NCBI GenBank assembly: GCA_963921195.1 | Contig: OY992538.1 | Span: 14,842,330-14,906,329, forward strand | Direction: 5' to 3' | DNA length: 64,000 bases | Source of the DNA: Pegoplata infirma | Lineage: Eukaryota; Arthropoda; Insecta; Diptera; Anthomyiidae | Part shown: positions 31,118 to 41,259 of the stretch, piece after piece | How positions within the stretch are numbered: position 1 is the stretch's first letter | Layout: the number at the start of each line of letters is the position of its first letter | The notes under the pieces: model-generated | Told to the model about the DNA's origin: nothing | What the model saw: the letters and a program-made list of their open reading frames with translations, nothing else | Databases searched by the model: none | Position numbers and translations under genes: made by a program

Positions 31118-32026
31118 TAGACCGGGTCGAAAAAAAAGTTCCCATTGTGCGGGCTTAATTTTAAAGCTTTCCTCGAAAAAGTTCCATAGACAAAATATAA
31201 GATTTTTAGGTCGCGATTTGGTACCGCCGAAATCGTTATTTGTTCATAACTTTGTCATTTGATGTCCGATCGTTTTAAAAAAAAAATTGTGTGAAAGTCC
31301 TCCGCGAGTACTAAATTTGACCCATATCTGGTTTTGACCTCTGAGCTCATCTTCGTGTCATGAGTGTTAGTTTCTCAGCTTTCTACCCACCTAAATGATT
31401 TTTATTTTTCCATTACATTATAGCATTAAAAAATTCATGAAATTCTTTCCTTAGAAGTACCCTCTTAAATTAATTAACAAAAAAGTTACATTCAATTTTA
31501 AATTTCCATAGAAAAAGATTTAAAACACTTGTTCGTATGTATTTAAATACAAACTAAAAAAATTAAATATAGTTTAAAGGCATAATAACAAGTGTTTTTT
31601 CTATTTTTCTTTATATTGTATATGAAAATCTTAAATCAAATGTAACTTTTTTGTTAATAAATTTAACTGGATACTTCCAAGGGAAGAATTTCATGAATTT
31701 TTTAGTGCTATAATTTAATGGAAAAATAAAAATCATTTAAGTGGGTAGAAAGATGAGAAACTAACAATCATAACAAGAAGATGACCTCTGAGGTTAAAAC
31801 CAGATATGAGTCAACTTTAGTACTCGCTGAGGACTTTCTAACAATTTTTTTTTTTAAACGATCGGACATCAACTGACAAAGCTATGAACAAAAAACGATT
31901 TCGGCGGTACCAAATCGCGACCTAAAAATCTAATATTTTGGCTATGGAACTTTTTCGAGGTAAGCTTTAAAATTAAGCCCGCACAATGGGAACTTTTTTT
32001 TTCTCCTTTATGGTCGACCCAGTCTA
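31118..32026. mobile_element. hAT-like hairpin element with about 440-bp arms
   Basis: 909 bp. TIR TAGACCGGGTCGA / (reverse complement) TAGACTGGGTCGACC, perfect 8-bp duplication ATGTACTT (31110-31117, 32027-32034). Almost the whole element is one inverted repeat: 'ggcttaattttaaagctt', 'gacctaaaaatc', 'tttggtaccgccgaaatcg', 'gatgtccgatcg' and 'tacccacctaaatgatttt' all recur inverted on the right. No coding frame. Confidence 0.92.
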
Positions 32027-32034
32027 ATGTACTT

Positions 32035-32599
32035 TAATCAACAACGATTTTTTTTCCAGAATGGCCTCCTACCACAATATTAATTATATGTGTGTAGGTA
32101 GCCAAATACATGTTTTTTACTATGTTGAAATGTATCAATATTTATAAATTCCATCCGACATTTTTATCATATTTTAAACGAATCGTTCCAATTATTGAAA
32201 TTTATTTATTCTTGCTTAAAAATAATGACAAAAAAGTTTCGTTACAAAAATAAATAAATAAAAAAAATAAGCAAAAAAGCATAAAAAAACGCAAAACAAA
32301 TGCCATTATTGGAGATGATATAAATCTTTTGCCACTGTGTTGCAGCAGTGCAATGAGTGTGGATGCAATGCTGCAAAAATTAATCCTAGGGCATATATAA
32401 ATGTAATACATTAGAGTGGGTTGAAATTAGAAAAAATTTTAAACAATTTTATTGTAGAGAATCGTGGCTTACTTATGAATTCGCCCACAAAAGGATGCGA
32501 TCAAAACAATTGCATATTTTTACCGCCTTGGCCTAAGTTCAAAACAATGCACTTTTGTATCAACACTGACATACTCATTGAAATTTAAAATGTAGATAC
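32035..32599. other. A+T-rich sequence, no gene seen
   Basis: No element ends recognised. A 69-residue minus-strand frame (32411-32202) with a hydrophobic run has no known match and lies in low-complexity DNA. Confidence 0.4.
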
Positions 32600-33600
32600 A
32601 CCTTCCGGAAAATAGATCTACAAAGTCTGAGTTTTAAGATTTAATGGGGTTAAAAAAGTGTAGTGGTACTTTTGTATTTTCTAAAAGGTCCTTGAAACTT
32701 AAAATTTGAAACGTAGGATCTTCTCGCGGTAAAAACATTCTGAAAAAAGGTACTTTTTTTTGGCACTTGTTCTATCTACTGCAATAATGGTTATTTATAG
32801 AAACTTGCAAAACTCCATCCGAAAAAACATTTTACAAAAACAACTTTAACTTTAAAAATGGTAAAAAAATTTACTTTAGTACTTTTTTTAACCTAATGGA
32901 AAATCGTGCTAATCGGTCGAAAAAAAAATCTGATGAAGTACTACACAGAAAACATATTTGATAATTTCCAACTGAAATTCAGTTGATGCAATAAAAATTT
33001 GTTTGACACATTTAAAAATAAGTCATCACAATCAAATATCGGTAGTCACAACTGAACTCAGTTAGTATAACTGCCTGTTAATTGAAACAAACACAAAATT
33101 CGGTTGTCACAGCCGAATATAGTAACAGCAATCGAAATTTGAGTTTATCAACATAATAAATTCAGTTGGAAATTTATTTTTCTGTGTGTATAAAAAAAGT
33201 TTGGTTGCAAAGAGGGTAAAAGAGTGTACTTTGGTACTTTTTAGATCTCCTGAAATAGTGGCAATAATAACTTGATTTTTTAAATGTGGGATCTTCCATT
33301 CTGGAAAAAGACTTTTAGAAAATTCTGATTTAAGAGGGTAAAAGGGATAAGATATTGTACTTTGGTACTTTTTCGATTTCCTAAAATGTGGTTCTTATAA
33401 ATTTGAAACATCCGGCAAAAAAAAATATTTTGAAAGAAAGGTTTTTGAAAATTTCGATTTTAAGGGACAAAAAGGGGTTACAAATGGAAAATTATGTACT
33501 ATTGCACTAAATATTTGCCTGGATTTCAATTATTGACATATAGGATGCTCCTTTTCGGTAAAATTTTGTTTGGTGAAATGGTAATTTTTATATAAATGTA
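32600..33600. repeat. Degenerate tandem repeat with GTACTTTGGTACTTTTT core
   Basis: About seven units of roughly 125-150 bp. Each has a 'gtgtactttggtacttttt..atctcctaaaat' core, 'gaaatttgaaatgtaggatcttc' and '(c)ggaaaa..atttt' followed by 'gattttaagagggtaaaa'. Diverged copies occur at 53690-53790, 58450-58810, 60540-60660, 61090-61420 and 62220-62330. The unit is nearly palindromic at GGTACTTT/AAAGTACC. Nature unknown; possibly a transposon interior or satellite. Confidence 0.6.
32944..33188. mobile_element. MITE with CACAGAAAA ends (TA duplication)
   Basis: 245 bp. CACAGAAAACATATTTG on the left, ATTTTTCTGTGTG on the right; TA at 32942-32943 and 33189-33190. The arms carry 'tttccaactgaaattcagttg' and its mirror plus several 'caactgaactcagttg' words. 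Inserted in the GTACTTT repeat. Confidence 0.75.
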
Positions 33601-33676
33601 AAAATTTATTAGATGTGATCTGTTCAGGTCTGAGTGAAATAGGAAACGAATTGGAATTGAATGGAACATGTGCCGT

Positions 33677-34500
33677 GTGCCAGTTATGGACTCCTGGCAC
33701 GTTTCAGAAGTTTTTTTTCATTAATTGTTTTAAGAAATAAAATACTTTTTTAAAAAAATAATATTTTTTTAGAAAAAATAGTACTTTTTTAGAAAAAATA
33801 GTACTTTCTTAGAAAAAAAGTACTTTCTTAGAAAAAATAATCCTTTTTTTTTTAAAAAAAAATAGTACTTTCTTAGAAAAAATAGTATTTTTTTTTTTAA
33901 ATAGTACTTTTTTAGAAAAAAATAAAAAAAAGTATTATTTTTAAGAAAAAGAGTAATTTTTTAGGAAAAAGTACTTATTTAGAAAACATTTTACCTTTTT
34001 CTTTAAAAGTATTATTTAAGAAAATATTAATATTCAAAAAAAGTACTTTTTAGAATAAAAAATTACTTAAAAAAAAAAAAATACTTTTTAGACAAAAAAG
34101 TACTTCTTAGAAAAAAAGGGATTTTTTAGAATAAGGTGTTTTTTAGAAAAAAAGTGATTTTTTTTTAGAAAAAATAATTTTTTTCCTGAAAAAAATGTAG
34201 TAAAAAATTTACTTTTTTAAAAAAGTACTTTAAAGTACTTTACTGCTATAGTACTTTTCCCAAAAAGTACCATTTTACCCAAAAAAGTGCTACTTTTTCT
34301 AAAAAAAGTACTTTTTTTCTAAAAAAAGTAGTTTGTTTCTAGTTTTCCTAAAAAAGTACTATTTTTTATAAAAAAAAGTACTATTTTTTCTAAGAAAGTA
34401 CTTTTTTTCTAAAAAAGTACTATTTTTTTCTAAAAAAGTACTATTTTTTCTAAAAAAGTATTTTATTTCATAAAACAATTATTGAGCCCATAACTGGCAC
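33677..34500. mobile_element. Hairpin element made of TTTTTTAGAAAAAGTAC units
   Basis: GTGCCAGTTATGG on the left and CCATAACTGGCAC on the right bound about 820 bp. 33720-34225 consists of about 25 units of TTTTTTAGAAAAAATAGTAC, and 34225-34470 of the reverse complement. Outside, 'cctctcgatcgatttcagaaactttttaaattc' (34501-34535) recurs at 38548-38580. No duplication was found. Confidence 0.7.
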
Positions 34501-34789
34501 CTCTCGATCGATTTCAGAAACTTTTTAAATTCCTATACAGAATGACAAAATTAATAAGAACAAGTAAGAAAATTACAGTCGGTCAAGACCGACCATATTA
34601 TACCCTACACCAGAGTTTCCCGGAAAATGGGTCCCAAGTTCAAACATGGACTGATTAGATCTACATTTTGTCAAACCTTAAATAAGTGTAAAAAACACCC
34701 ACAAATAAAATTTTAGTGAAATAGGCTTCTTTTTGTGGACAATAAACCGCTTTAACTGAATATCGGGAGAAATTTTCGCATGGGGCCTA

Positions 34790-35138
34790 CCCAGCAAAAT
34801 TTTCTGTTCCCAATAATCGGTTCCAGAACGCATCATTTTACCCTGCAACCGATTCTACTTAACATTCCAGAATCAATGATTTTTGTTTGAAATTGTCCCA
34901 AAAGCAATCGTTTTTTAGAGCAAGTAGTTTTTTTGAAAAATAATTTTACATTCAAGAATCTGTTGAACCAGGAATTTGTTCCCTGCAACCGATTCTACTT
35001 AACATTCCAGAATCAATGATTTTTGTTTGAAATTGTCCCAAAAGCAATCGTTTTTTAGAGCAAGTAGTTTTTTTGAAAAATAATTTTACATTCAAGAATC
35101 TGTTGAACCAGGAATTTGTTCCAAAAAAATTTCCTGGG
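34790..35138. mobile_element. CCCAGC-ended MITE, copy III (TA duplication) with internal duplication
   Basis: 349 bp. Begins CCCAGCAAAATTTTCTG, ends AAATTTCCTGGG, flanked by TA (34788-34789, 35139-35140). The mini-me-like copy at 56230-56250 shows the empty site 'ggacttaggccccatg'. It is the reverse complement of 16333-16570, plus one extra 140-bp unit. Confidence 0.9.
34841..35120. repeat. Perfect tandem duplication, 140-bp unit
   Basis: 34841-34980 and 34981-35120 read identically by eye from CCCTGCAACCGATTC to CAGGAATTTGTT. Only one unit is present in the sister copy 16333-16570, so the duplication is specific to this copy and recent. Confidence 0.92.
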
Positions 35139-35261
35139 TAAGTCCAAAAATGGTCCGATGATAATCAGATTTGATAAGGTTATTAAAGTACGCATTTACT
35201 TAATATACACAAACGGAATTTGAATTAAATATTTTCTATTTTATGAAATTTGAGAGATTTA

Positions 35262-35697
35262 GAGTCCCCGCACAACAATGTCGGAGCGGTTGACGGTTTC
35301 GGTCATGGGAGAGTATAGGCGCAAAACAAAGGCGGCAGCGGAAAACTCAGTCTAACGTTTATATTTACATTATTTTTTCACTTTTTCTACACAATTTTAT
35401 TTAATCTTATTAATTTTTTTAATATCAACATGATTTTTTCATATTGATTCGTGTTTTTATGTTTTTTTTAGAATTTTATATAAATTTTTTTTAGAGATCA
35501 CATTTTTTTGTTTACTATATCGAAAATAATCGAAATATTTATTAAAATGTGGCAACATTTTCATATGAAAAATTAAAAAAGAGAGAGAAACCGACACAAA
35601 AATAAAATTGATTTTATTCAAACGGTTTTCGGTCGAGCGTTTTTTCTTGCCAAATTTGTATGAAAAAAACGTCACCGACATTGTTGTGCGGGGACTC
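35262..35697. mobile_element. MITE with GAGTCCCCGCACAACAATGT ends (TTA duplication, PIF/Harbinger-like)
   Basis: 436 bp. The TIR of 23 bp starts GAGTCCCCGCACAACAATGT and is perfect at both ends; TTA at 35259-35261 and 35698-35700. The related sequence at 56120-56150 (inverse of 'gcgatttatgtgaaaatcgg') gives the empty site. Behind the TIRs are GACGGTTTCGGTC / cggttttcggtcg words. No transposase. Confidence 0.88.
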
Positions 35698-36164
35698 TTA
35701 TGTGAAAATCGGGAAGGTGGTTTGTATGGGGGCTACAAGAAGAACTGGTCCGATTTCTTTAAAATTCGGAATGGTGATTTGTGTAGATGAAACATGATTA
35801 CCTGCCAAAGATACCTATTAAAATGCGGCTATCAGAGTCATTTGAGCCAAAACTAAGGACCTTTGTATGGGGCTAGGTTTAAATTTGGACCGATTTTTTC
35901 CAGCGTTTAAATTACTACGAAGAAAGTAGCTTAAACAACCAAAATTGACGATATGTGTAGTTTTAAAAACAAACAATATGTAAATCATTCAATTGCTATA
36001 GCTACTAATACTTGCACATTTCTGTTTTTGTAGCGAGAGCTTACGATTGTTTTTAAAAATGAATAAGTAGCAAAAAAAACAAAAACATAAGAATTGTGTA
36101 GCCTACAAGTAGCCTACAAATTATTTTTGGTAGCCTACCTGTAGCCTACAAATTATTTTTGGTA

Positions 36165-36392
36165 CACTCAAAATAATTCTACAGTAAAAGGTTTAGTAAG
36201 TGATATTGTACCAAAATTTACTAATTGGTTACTAATTTTAGTATCTTCAAAGTACTAACATTAGTAATTTTTACTGGTTTTTACTAATATTAGTTAAAAA
36301 TTTTAGTATTGGTTACCAATTTCTGCACTAGGTCCTTTTGTACTAAAATTAGTTAAATTTTTAGTATTGAATACCCACGTTTTTTTTGGGTG
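36165..36392. mobile_element. MITE with CACTCAAAATAATTCTACAG end (TA duplication)
   Basis: 228 bp. Left end CACTCAAAATAATTCTACAG, right end (reverse complement) CACCCAAAAAAAACGTGG; TA at 36163-36164 and 36393-36394. The interior has 'ttggtaccaaaat' and 'ttactaatattagt' words. It interrupts the tcctacaaat-type repeat. A half copy is at 16763-16849. Confidence 0.75.
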
Positions 36393-36601
36393 TAGCCTAC
36401 AAATATTGTTTTTGTAGCCTACAAAGAAACAATTTAATAAAACTATAACACACACACACATCTATCTTGTTTAACATAACTGTTTTATTTTAATGTGTAT
36501 AAAAAATAGGGTTGGATTGTTTTAATGTAAAATTATAATTCAACTTCTCAAAAAAAAAAACTTTGGCAAACATTGTTGTGGTGTTCCCTTGTCATTAAAA
36601 G

Positions 36602-37018
36602 TAGAGATGGGCACATGAGCAGATTAGAACGTGATTCACGCGTGACCACGCTTGAGTGTGACTAAATTCAATTTTACTCACGCGCGTGTGAGTGGAGTGT
36701 GCGTGAGTAAGATTTTTGCGTGAGTGTGCGTGAGTCGATTTTTTGAGTTACGCTGAACTTTAAATTTTGTTGAAAATTTTAAAAGATTTTTCAAATTTTA
36801 GTTTTTAATTTTTTTTTTGTATGAATAAGAGTTTCGTGAGTGTGAGTCAACGAGAGTGTGAGTGAAGCTTGAGTGAGTGTGAGTTGTATTAAATTTACTC
36901 ACGTGATTGTGAGTGTGAGTAGAAAAAATTTGCTCGTGAGTGAGTGTGCGTGATTCAAAAATTCCTGTCGTGGGCGTGAGTGAGTGTGAGTCAAAAATCA
37001 CTCACGCGCCCATCTCTA
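36602..37018. mobile_element. hAT-like GTGAG-family MITE, copy 3
   Basis: 417 bp. TIR TAGAGATGGGCACATGAG...CACGCGCCCATCTCTA; flanking octamers ATTAAAAG and ATTAAAAC (7 of 8). Organisation as in copy 1 (4328-4914), to which it is closely similar throughout but shorter. Confidence 0.9.
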
Positions 37019-37073
37019 ATTAAAACCATGTTTTGTGTATTTTTCACCACGTGAATTTTCGAAAAACCCAATG

Positions 37074-37485
37074 TAAAGATGGGTGCGTGAGTGGATTTTG
37101 ACTCACACTCACTCAAGCTCACGCAAAAATAATCGAATCACTCACGCAATTTTTTTTTATTCACGCTCACTCACTATTCACGTGAATAATAAAAATCTTA
37201 CTCACGCCAGATTCAATCACGCTCACGCGTGAGTCACGCAAAATCTACTCACGCAATAAAATTCTCTTACCAAAAAAAAAACTCCAAAAAATTTTTTTTA
37301 CAAAAAATAAAAAAATTGGGCTAATCTAAAAATCTTATCACGCAAACTCACGCAAAAAATAAATGACTCACTCACTCAGATTTTTTTTCACCTCACACTC
37401 ACTCACAATCACGTGATTTAAATGAAAATCACTCACGCGTGATTCACGTGAATCACGCAAATCACGTGACCAGCGCCCATCTCTA
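37074..37485. mobile_element. hAT-like GTGAG-family MITE, copy 4
   Basis: 412 bp. Ends TAAAGATGGGTGCGTGAG and GCGCCCATCTCTA, perfect 8-bp duplication ACCCAATG (37066-37073, 37486-37493). It lies only 55 bp from copy 3 but is clearly an independent insertion because its duplication differs. It is rich in ACTCACGCAAATCACG words. Confidence 0.92.
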
Positions 37486-38170
37486 ACCCAATGTTAATGT
37501 CACGGTTTTTCTCATAACTTCTGAGCGTCTAGACCGATAATATTAAAATCGCGTACATATTCGAAAATATCGAAAAATTCGACAAAATTCAAAATTTTTC
37601 TATATTTTTTTGACCAAAATTAAAAGAATTTTATTAAAAATTATTATTATTCTTTTTTCGATGTTGTATTCATTTTACACCATCTTAACGAAATTTTTAA
37701 TATGATCACGTTTTTATATTGCAACATTTGTTTACAATGTGATACTGTAGTAATACTACTGTAGTAATACTACTGTAGTAATACTGTAGTAATACTGTAG
37801 CCTACAAATATACTACTGTAGTATATTTGTAGGCTACAACAATAAAATTTGTTTTCCGCTACTGCTCTGTTTGGAGTTTTTATTTTTTTCATGTTGTTGT
37901 AGTTTAAGCAAACACAAAAAAGAAAAGTAAACAAAAGCTATAACTTATAATATTGAAATTGTTTGAAGTGATATGAAAAGCAAAAGCAAAAAAACGGGTA
38001 GCTAACGTAGCCTTTCAAACGCTGATTTTTTCCAATTTCAATAGGTCGATCAATAGGAGTCGATCGGTATACTTAAAAGTGGGTCTAAAACCAATATTTC
38101 GGGTAGTTACAAACATCAGTACAAACTCATTACACCCTGTACCACAGTGTGGTGTAGGGTATAAAAATCT

Positions 38171-38999
38171 TAAAAATTTGTTTTTTTGCCCTCCTGAAAC
38201 ATTCAAATTGTTCCCAGTGGGGGTGAGAATCAAAGGTTGGGAACCATTGGCTTAAGACAAACTTCCATTCAAAACTAACTTGAGCCAAATAAGATCATTT
38301 TAACCCGTGATCAAAGTTTTGGTCTTTAGAAAATTTCCACCAAAAGCCCTAAACTTTGATCAAAGGTCGCCATGGCTTAAATTTTCTGATTTGGCTCAAA
38401 TTAAGTTCAAATAAAAGTGTGTGTCAAGCTATAATAGTCAATTGAAAACAGTTTTAAGATTTCAAACAACAGAAAAAAATTCTTGAACTAAGGGAAAAAT
38501 CCGCTTATTTTGGAAAAATTTTGACAAATGGCAATATATTGCGAAAACCTCTCAATCGATTTCAGAAATTTTTAAAATTCGAATTCAGAATGACAGAATC
38601 AACAAAAATAATGTATCGCAAGGTTTTTTTTTATTTTAAATTTTTAAAAATTCTAAATTTTGGTGAAAATTTTCCAAAAATGCAAAACTTGGTCGAAGGT
38701 TACCATTGGTTACCCGGACATTCAAAATCGTAAGAAAAACTTTTTTGACATACAAAAAAATACCAGTCTTATGGTACACATATGCCCCGATACCCAGTTA
38801 ATTACATATGGTGGTAAATTTTTTTTTCTGATTTAATAGGTTTTATTACGATATAGAATAGTTTTTAAATAAAAATTCTCTAAAACGAACATGATTCCGG
38901 AATAAACGGGGATATTTTTATTGTCTTGTTTAAATCATGCAAAACAGTTTTGTGAAGGGATTAAACGACTAAAGTTAAATAAAATTAACATTCCCTAGG
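38171..38999. repeat. Dispersed repeat R (inverted fragment) and flanking sequence
   Basis: 38280-38440 ('aacccgtgatcaaagttttgg...gatttggctcaaattaagttc') and 38895-39080 are reverse-complement relatives of 54530-55450. 38540-38590 shares 'acctctcaatcgatttcagaaat' with 34501-34535. No coding frame of note. Confidence 0.5.
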
Positions 39000-39531
39000 A
39001 CAGAGTTTCATAAGTGGGAACTCAAAGCCTGATTATTTTATTATCCGGTATTTTATATGATCGGTAACGAAGTACCGGCGGGAATGTTAGTATTTTATAT
39101 ATTTCATAATTAAATAAATTTAATTAAAAATTTTAATTATGATTTTCATCCCACACTAATGTAACATATACTTACCTCACTTACATTACTACTCTCGTAC
39201 TTACTAACGAATCGGGAAAGTAAAAAGGGACGTGTTAAAGCCACTTCTCATGAAATATGCTAAAGCCTTGACACTTTTCTACCGGTTTCCTACAAAAACA
39301 GAAAAAAAAACATAAGGAAAACCAAAAAAACCATTTTGCCTTTATTTCATCGTTGTCGTTGTCGTCATCATCATCATCCTCATCTTGGTTGTTGTTGGTT
39401 TTTATTTCTACCATAAAGTGTGGCATCTTGATGTCTCCTACCAATAATGTTAAATATTGTGCAGTTTTTTTTTTTTTTGATATGTGCAACCAACGGCCAC
39501 TGCAGCCAGCAGCAACAACAAACTAAAGTAG
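39000..39531. other. Mostly unique sequence with CGTCATCATCATC microsatellite
   Basis: After the repeat R end (to about 39080) the DNA looks single copy. 39352-39384 is a (GTT/GTC)n-(ATC)n compound microsatellite, which gives the Asp-rich minus-strand frame 39489-39235. CAG-rich words at 39500-39525. No gene assigned. Confidence 0.45.
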
Positions 39532-39539
39532 TAGAGCAA

Positions 39540-40611
39540 CAGGGTCGCCAGTTTTTTTTTGGATGCCATCCCCAATTTAAAATTTGTCATCCCCAAAATT
39601 CCCCAAAAAAAAATTTTCTAAAAATTTACTACACGTAAAAACACTTGCAACACATTAAGTGCTTTTGAGTTATTTAGACAATTTTTTAGAACAAAAACTT
39701 GGTTTACTTACGCACAAACACCTGGTGGGTTGTATTTTACACAGAAACTTGGCAAAAAAGTGTAAGTGTATTTTGCGTGTTGAGCGATTAGCATATCATT
39801 TGAACCCGCCAATGTTTCGATAAGTATTATGATAAAATTCAAAAACCAACGGAAATGTTTTATCAGGGATGGATAACTCCGGAATTTTTAATTTACACAA
39901 CACCGAAAGAGTACTTTATTGGTCCAAATTTGATTTAATCTTATATTATTTTTTCAATTGAATTCACCCAAAGGTTTTCTCAGCAAACATAAGTCATCGT
40001 CCCTAAGAAAATGTTTGAACGAAAATTATTTTAAGGTTTGATATACATATTGCTGTAAAAACCCTTAACTTTTTATAAATACTTACTCCGGAATAAGTAT
40101 CCAAAACTTGGTATTGCTTTTTAAGGAGTCGTAAAAGCCCAGTATTTTCAATTGATGTACTTTTAGACTTTTTTCTACAGAAAAAGCTAGTGAATTTTGG
40201 AAATTCTCCATAATAGATTTAAAGGATATACTATAGATGTATGTATGAAAATCTACAATTTGGTTTAAAAAAAATTAAAAGCATGATAATATGATACCAC
40301 TACGATCCAGGTTTTGATAGACACCATAAAAATTTTTAGTTTTTTCTTTATAAATCTCACATAATTTCTACGTTTAATTACAACGATTGATCAAAAATAA
40401 AGTAGAGTTAATTTTACCGATTTTAACATTATTATATGATTGGTGTATTTAAAAGCACTTGTTTATCTAAAATATTTTATCCTCTAAAAATCCCTGAAAA
40501 AATCAGTGTCATCCCCATGAAATCCCCGGATCCCCAAATCAAATTTTTCATCCCCAATTTCCAAAAAAAAATCCCCAATTTGGGGACAAAACCCCTAAAC
40601 TGGCAACACTG
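39540..40611. mobile_element. hAT-like element with ATCCCCAATTT repeats
   Basis: 1072 bp. Ends CAGGGTCGCCAGTTTT and (reverse complement) CAGTGTTGCCAGTTTAGG, perfect 8-bp duplication TAGAGCAA (39532-39539, 40612-40619). Subterminal zones repeat CATCCCCAATTT and CCCCAAAATTCCCC. Ends and motif resemble 14778-15647. No transposase frame. Confidence 0.92.
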
Positions 40612-40619
40612 TAGAGCAA

Positions 40620-41059
40620 AGTCATAAAGTAAAATCACATACATACTCGTACTGCATAATACTATTTATGCATATCATCGATATGCATAAGTGTGTGTAA
40701 GTGTATATTTCACTAAAGGATCATCATATACTGTTGTGTAAAAGGTGGGCCAACACATGGAAGGAACACATTGATTGCATGCATGGAAATATGGTCGTCA
40801 GTTTTTCAAAATGAATAAAAAATAAACTGAAAAAATAAAAATATCCAGAACCTAACAAAACTCTAAAACAGGCCGACAACATGGCTAGTTAAGGTAAATG
40901 TTTATGCTGTTGCTGTATATTTAAACAATCAAAGTCAGAATTTTAAAATTATGAATTTACTTATGAATGAATTACGTAAATATCGTAAGAAATTTTTATT
41001 TAAAATTCCATTTCATTTCCATCTCGGTTATATTTCAATTCGTTACCGGTTTCAATTTA
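40620..41059. other. Unique-looking A+T-rich sequence, no gene seen
   Basis: Contains 'gcatatcatcgatatgcataagtgtgtgtaagtg' (40671) and short repeats only. No element ends. Confidence 0.4.
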
Positions 41060-41165
41060 CTTTATTTCACGTAGGTTTCGTTTAACCAATCTGAGCTCCT
41101 TCTGAAACATTTTGAATTTCGACATCCGACAAATCAGAAAGATCATGCAGCTCCCTAAATCCCAG
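41060..41165 (-). pseudogene. Family B retrotransposon, extreme 3' coding tail
   Basis: The minus-strand translation gives ELHDLSDLSDVEIQNVSEGA, the C-terminal tail that follows the RNase H/Cys-rich region in the copies at 50455-50600 and 59404-59520. About 100 bp only; the rest of the element is absent, so it is a short relic. Confidence 0.6.
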
Positions 41166-41259
41166 TGAAAGATTATGATGAGAATCTTAACATTAACAAG
41201 TCCCCGGAGCTGATTGCCCTGAGAAGATAACAATATAGTAGGGATGAGATAAGGTTTAG

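Larger units (their letters stand above)
35960..38029. other. Inserted block with GTAGCCTACAAAT and TACTGTAGTA repeats
   Basis: A block inside the inverted mini-me-like copy. 'gtagcctacaaattatttttg' repeats occur at 36100-36165 and 36392-36425. 37737-37840 is (TACTGTAGTAA)n followed by a hairpin 'gcctacaaatatactactgtagtatatttgtaggc'. It is probably itself an element (ends near 'gctactaatacttg' 36001 and 'gttgtagtttaagc' 37902), but no TIR or duplication was fixed. It contains the elements 36165-36392, 36602-37018 and 37074-37485. Confidence 0.45.
34565..38170 (-). mobile_element. Mini-me-like element, inverted copy enlarged by insertions
   Basis: On the minus strand it starts at about 38165 with 'tataccctacaccacactgtggtacagggtgtaatgag' and ends at about 34568 with 'ctgactgtaatttt', like the copies at 6912-8885 and 55598-56455. 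Element sequence is present at 38030-38165, 35700-35960, 35139-35260 and 34568-34789. Insertions lie at 34790-35138, 35262-35697 and, within 35960-38030, 36165-36392, 36602-37018 and 37074-37485. Confidence 0.75.
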
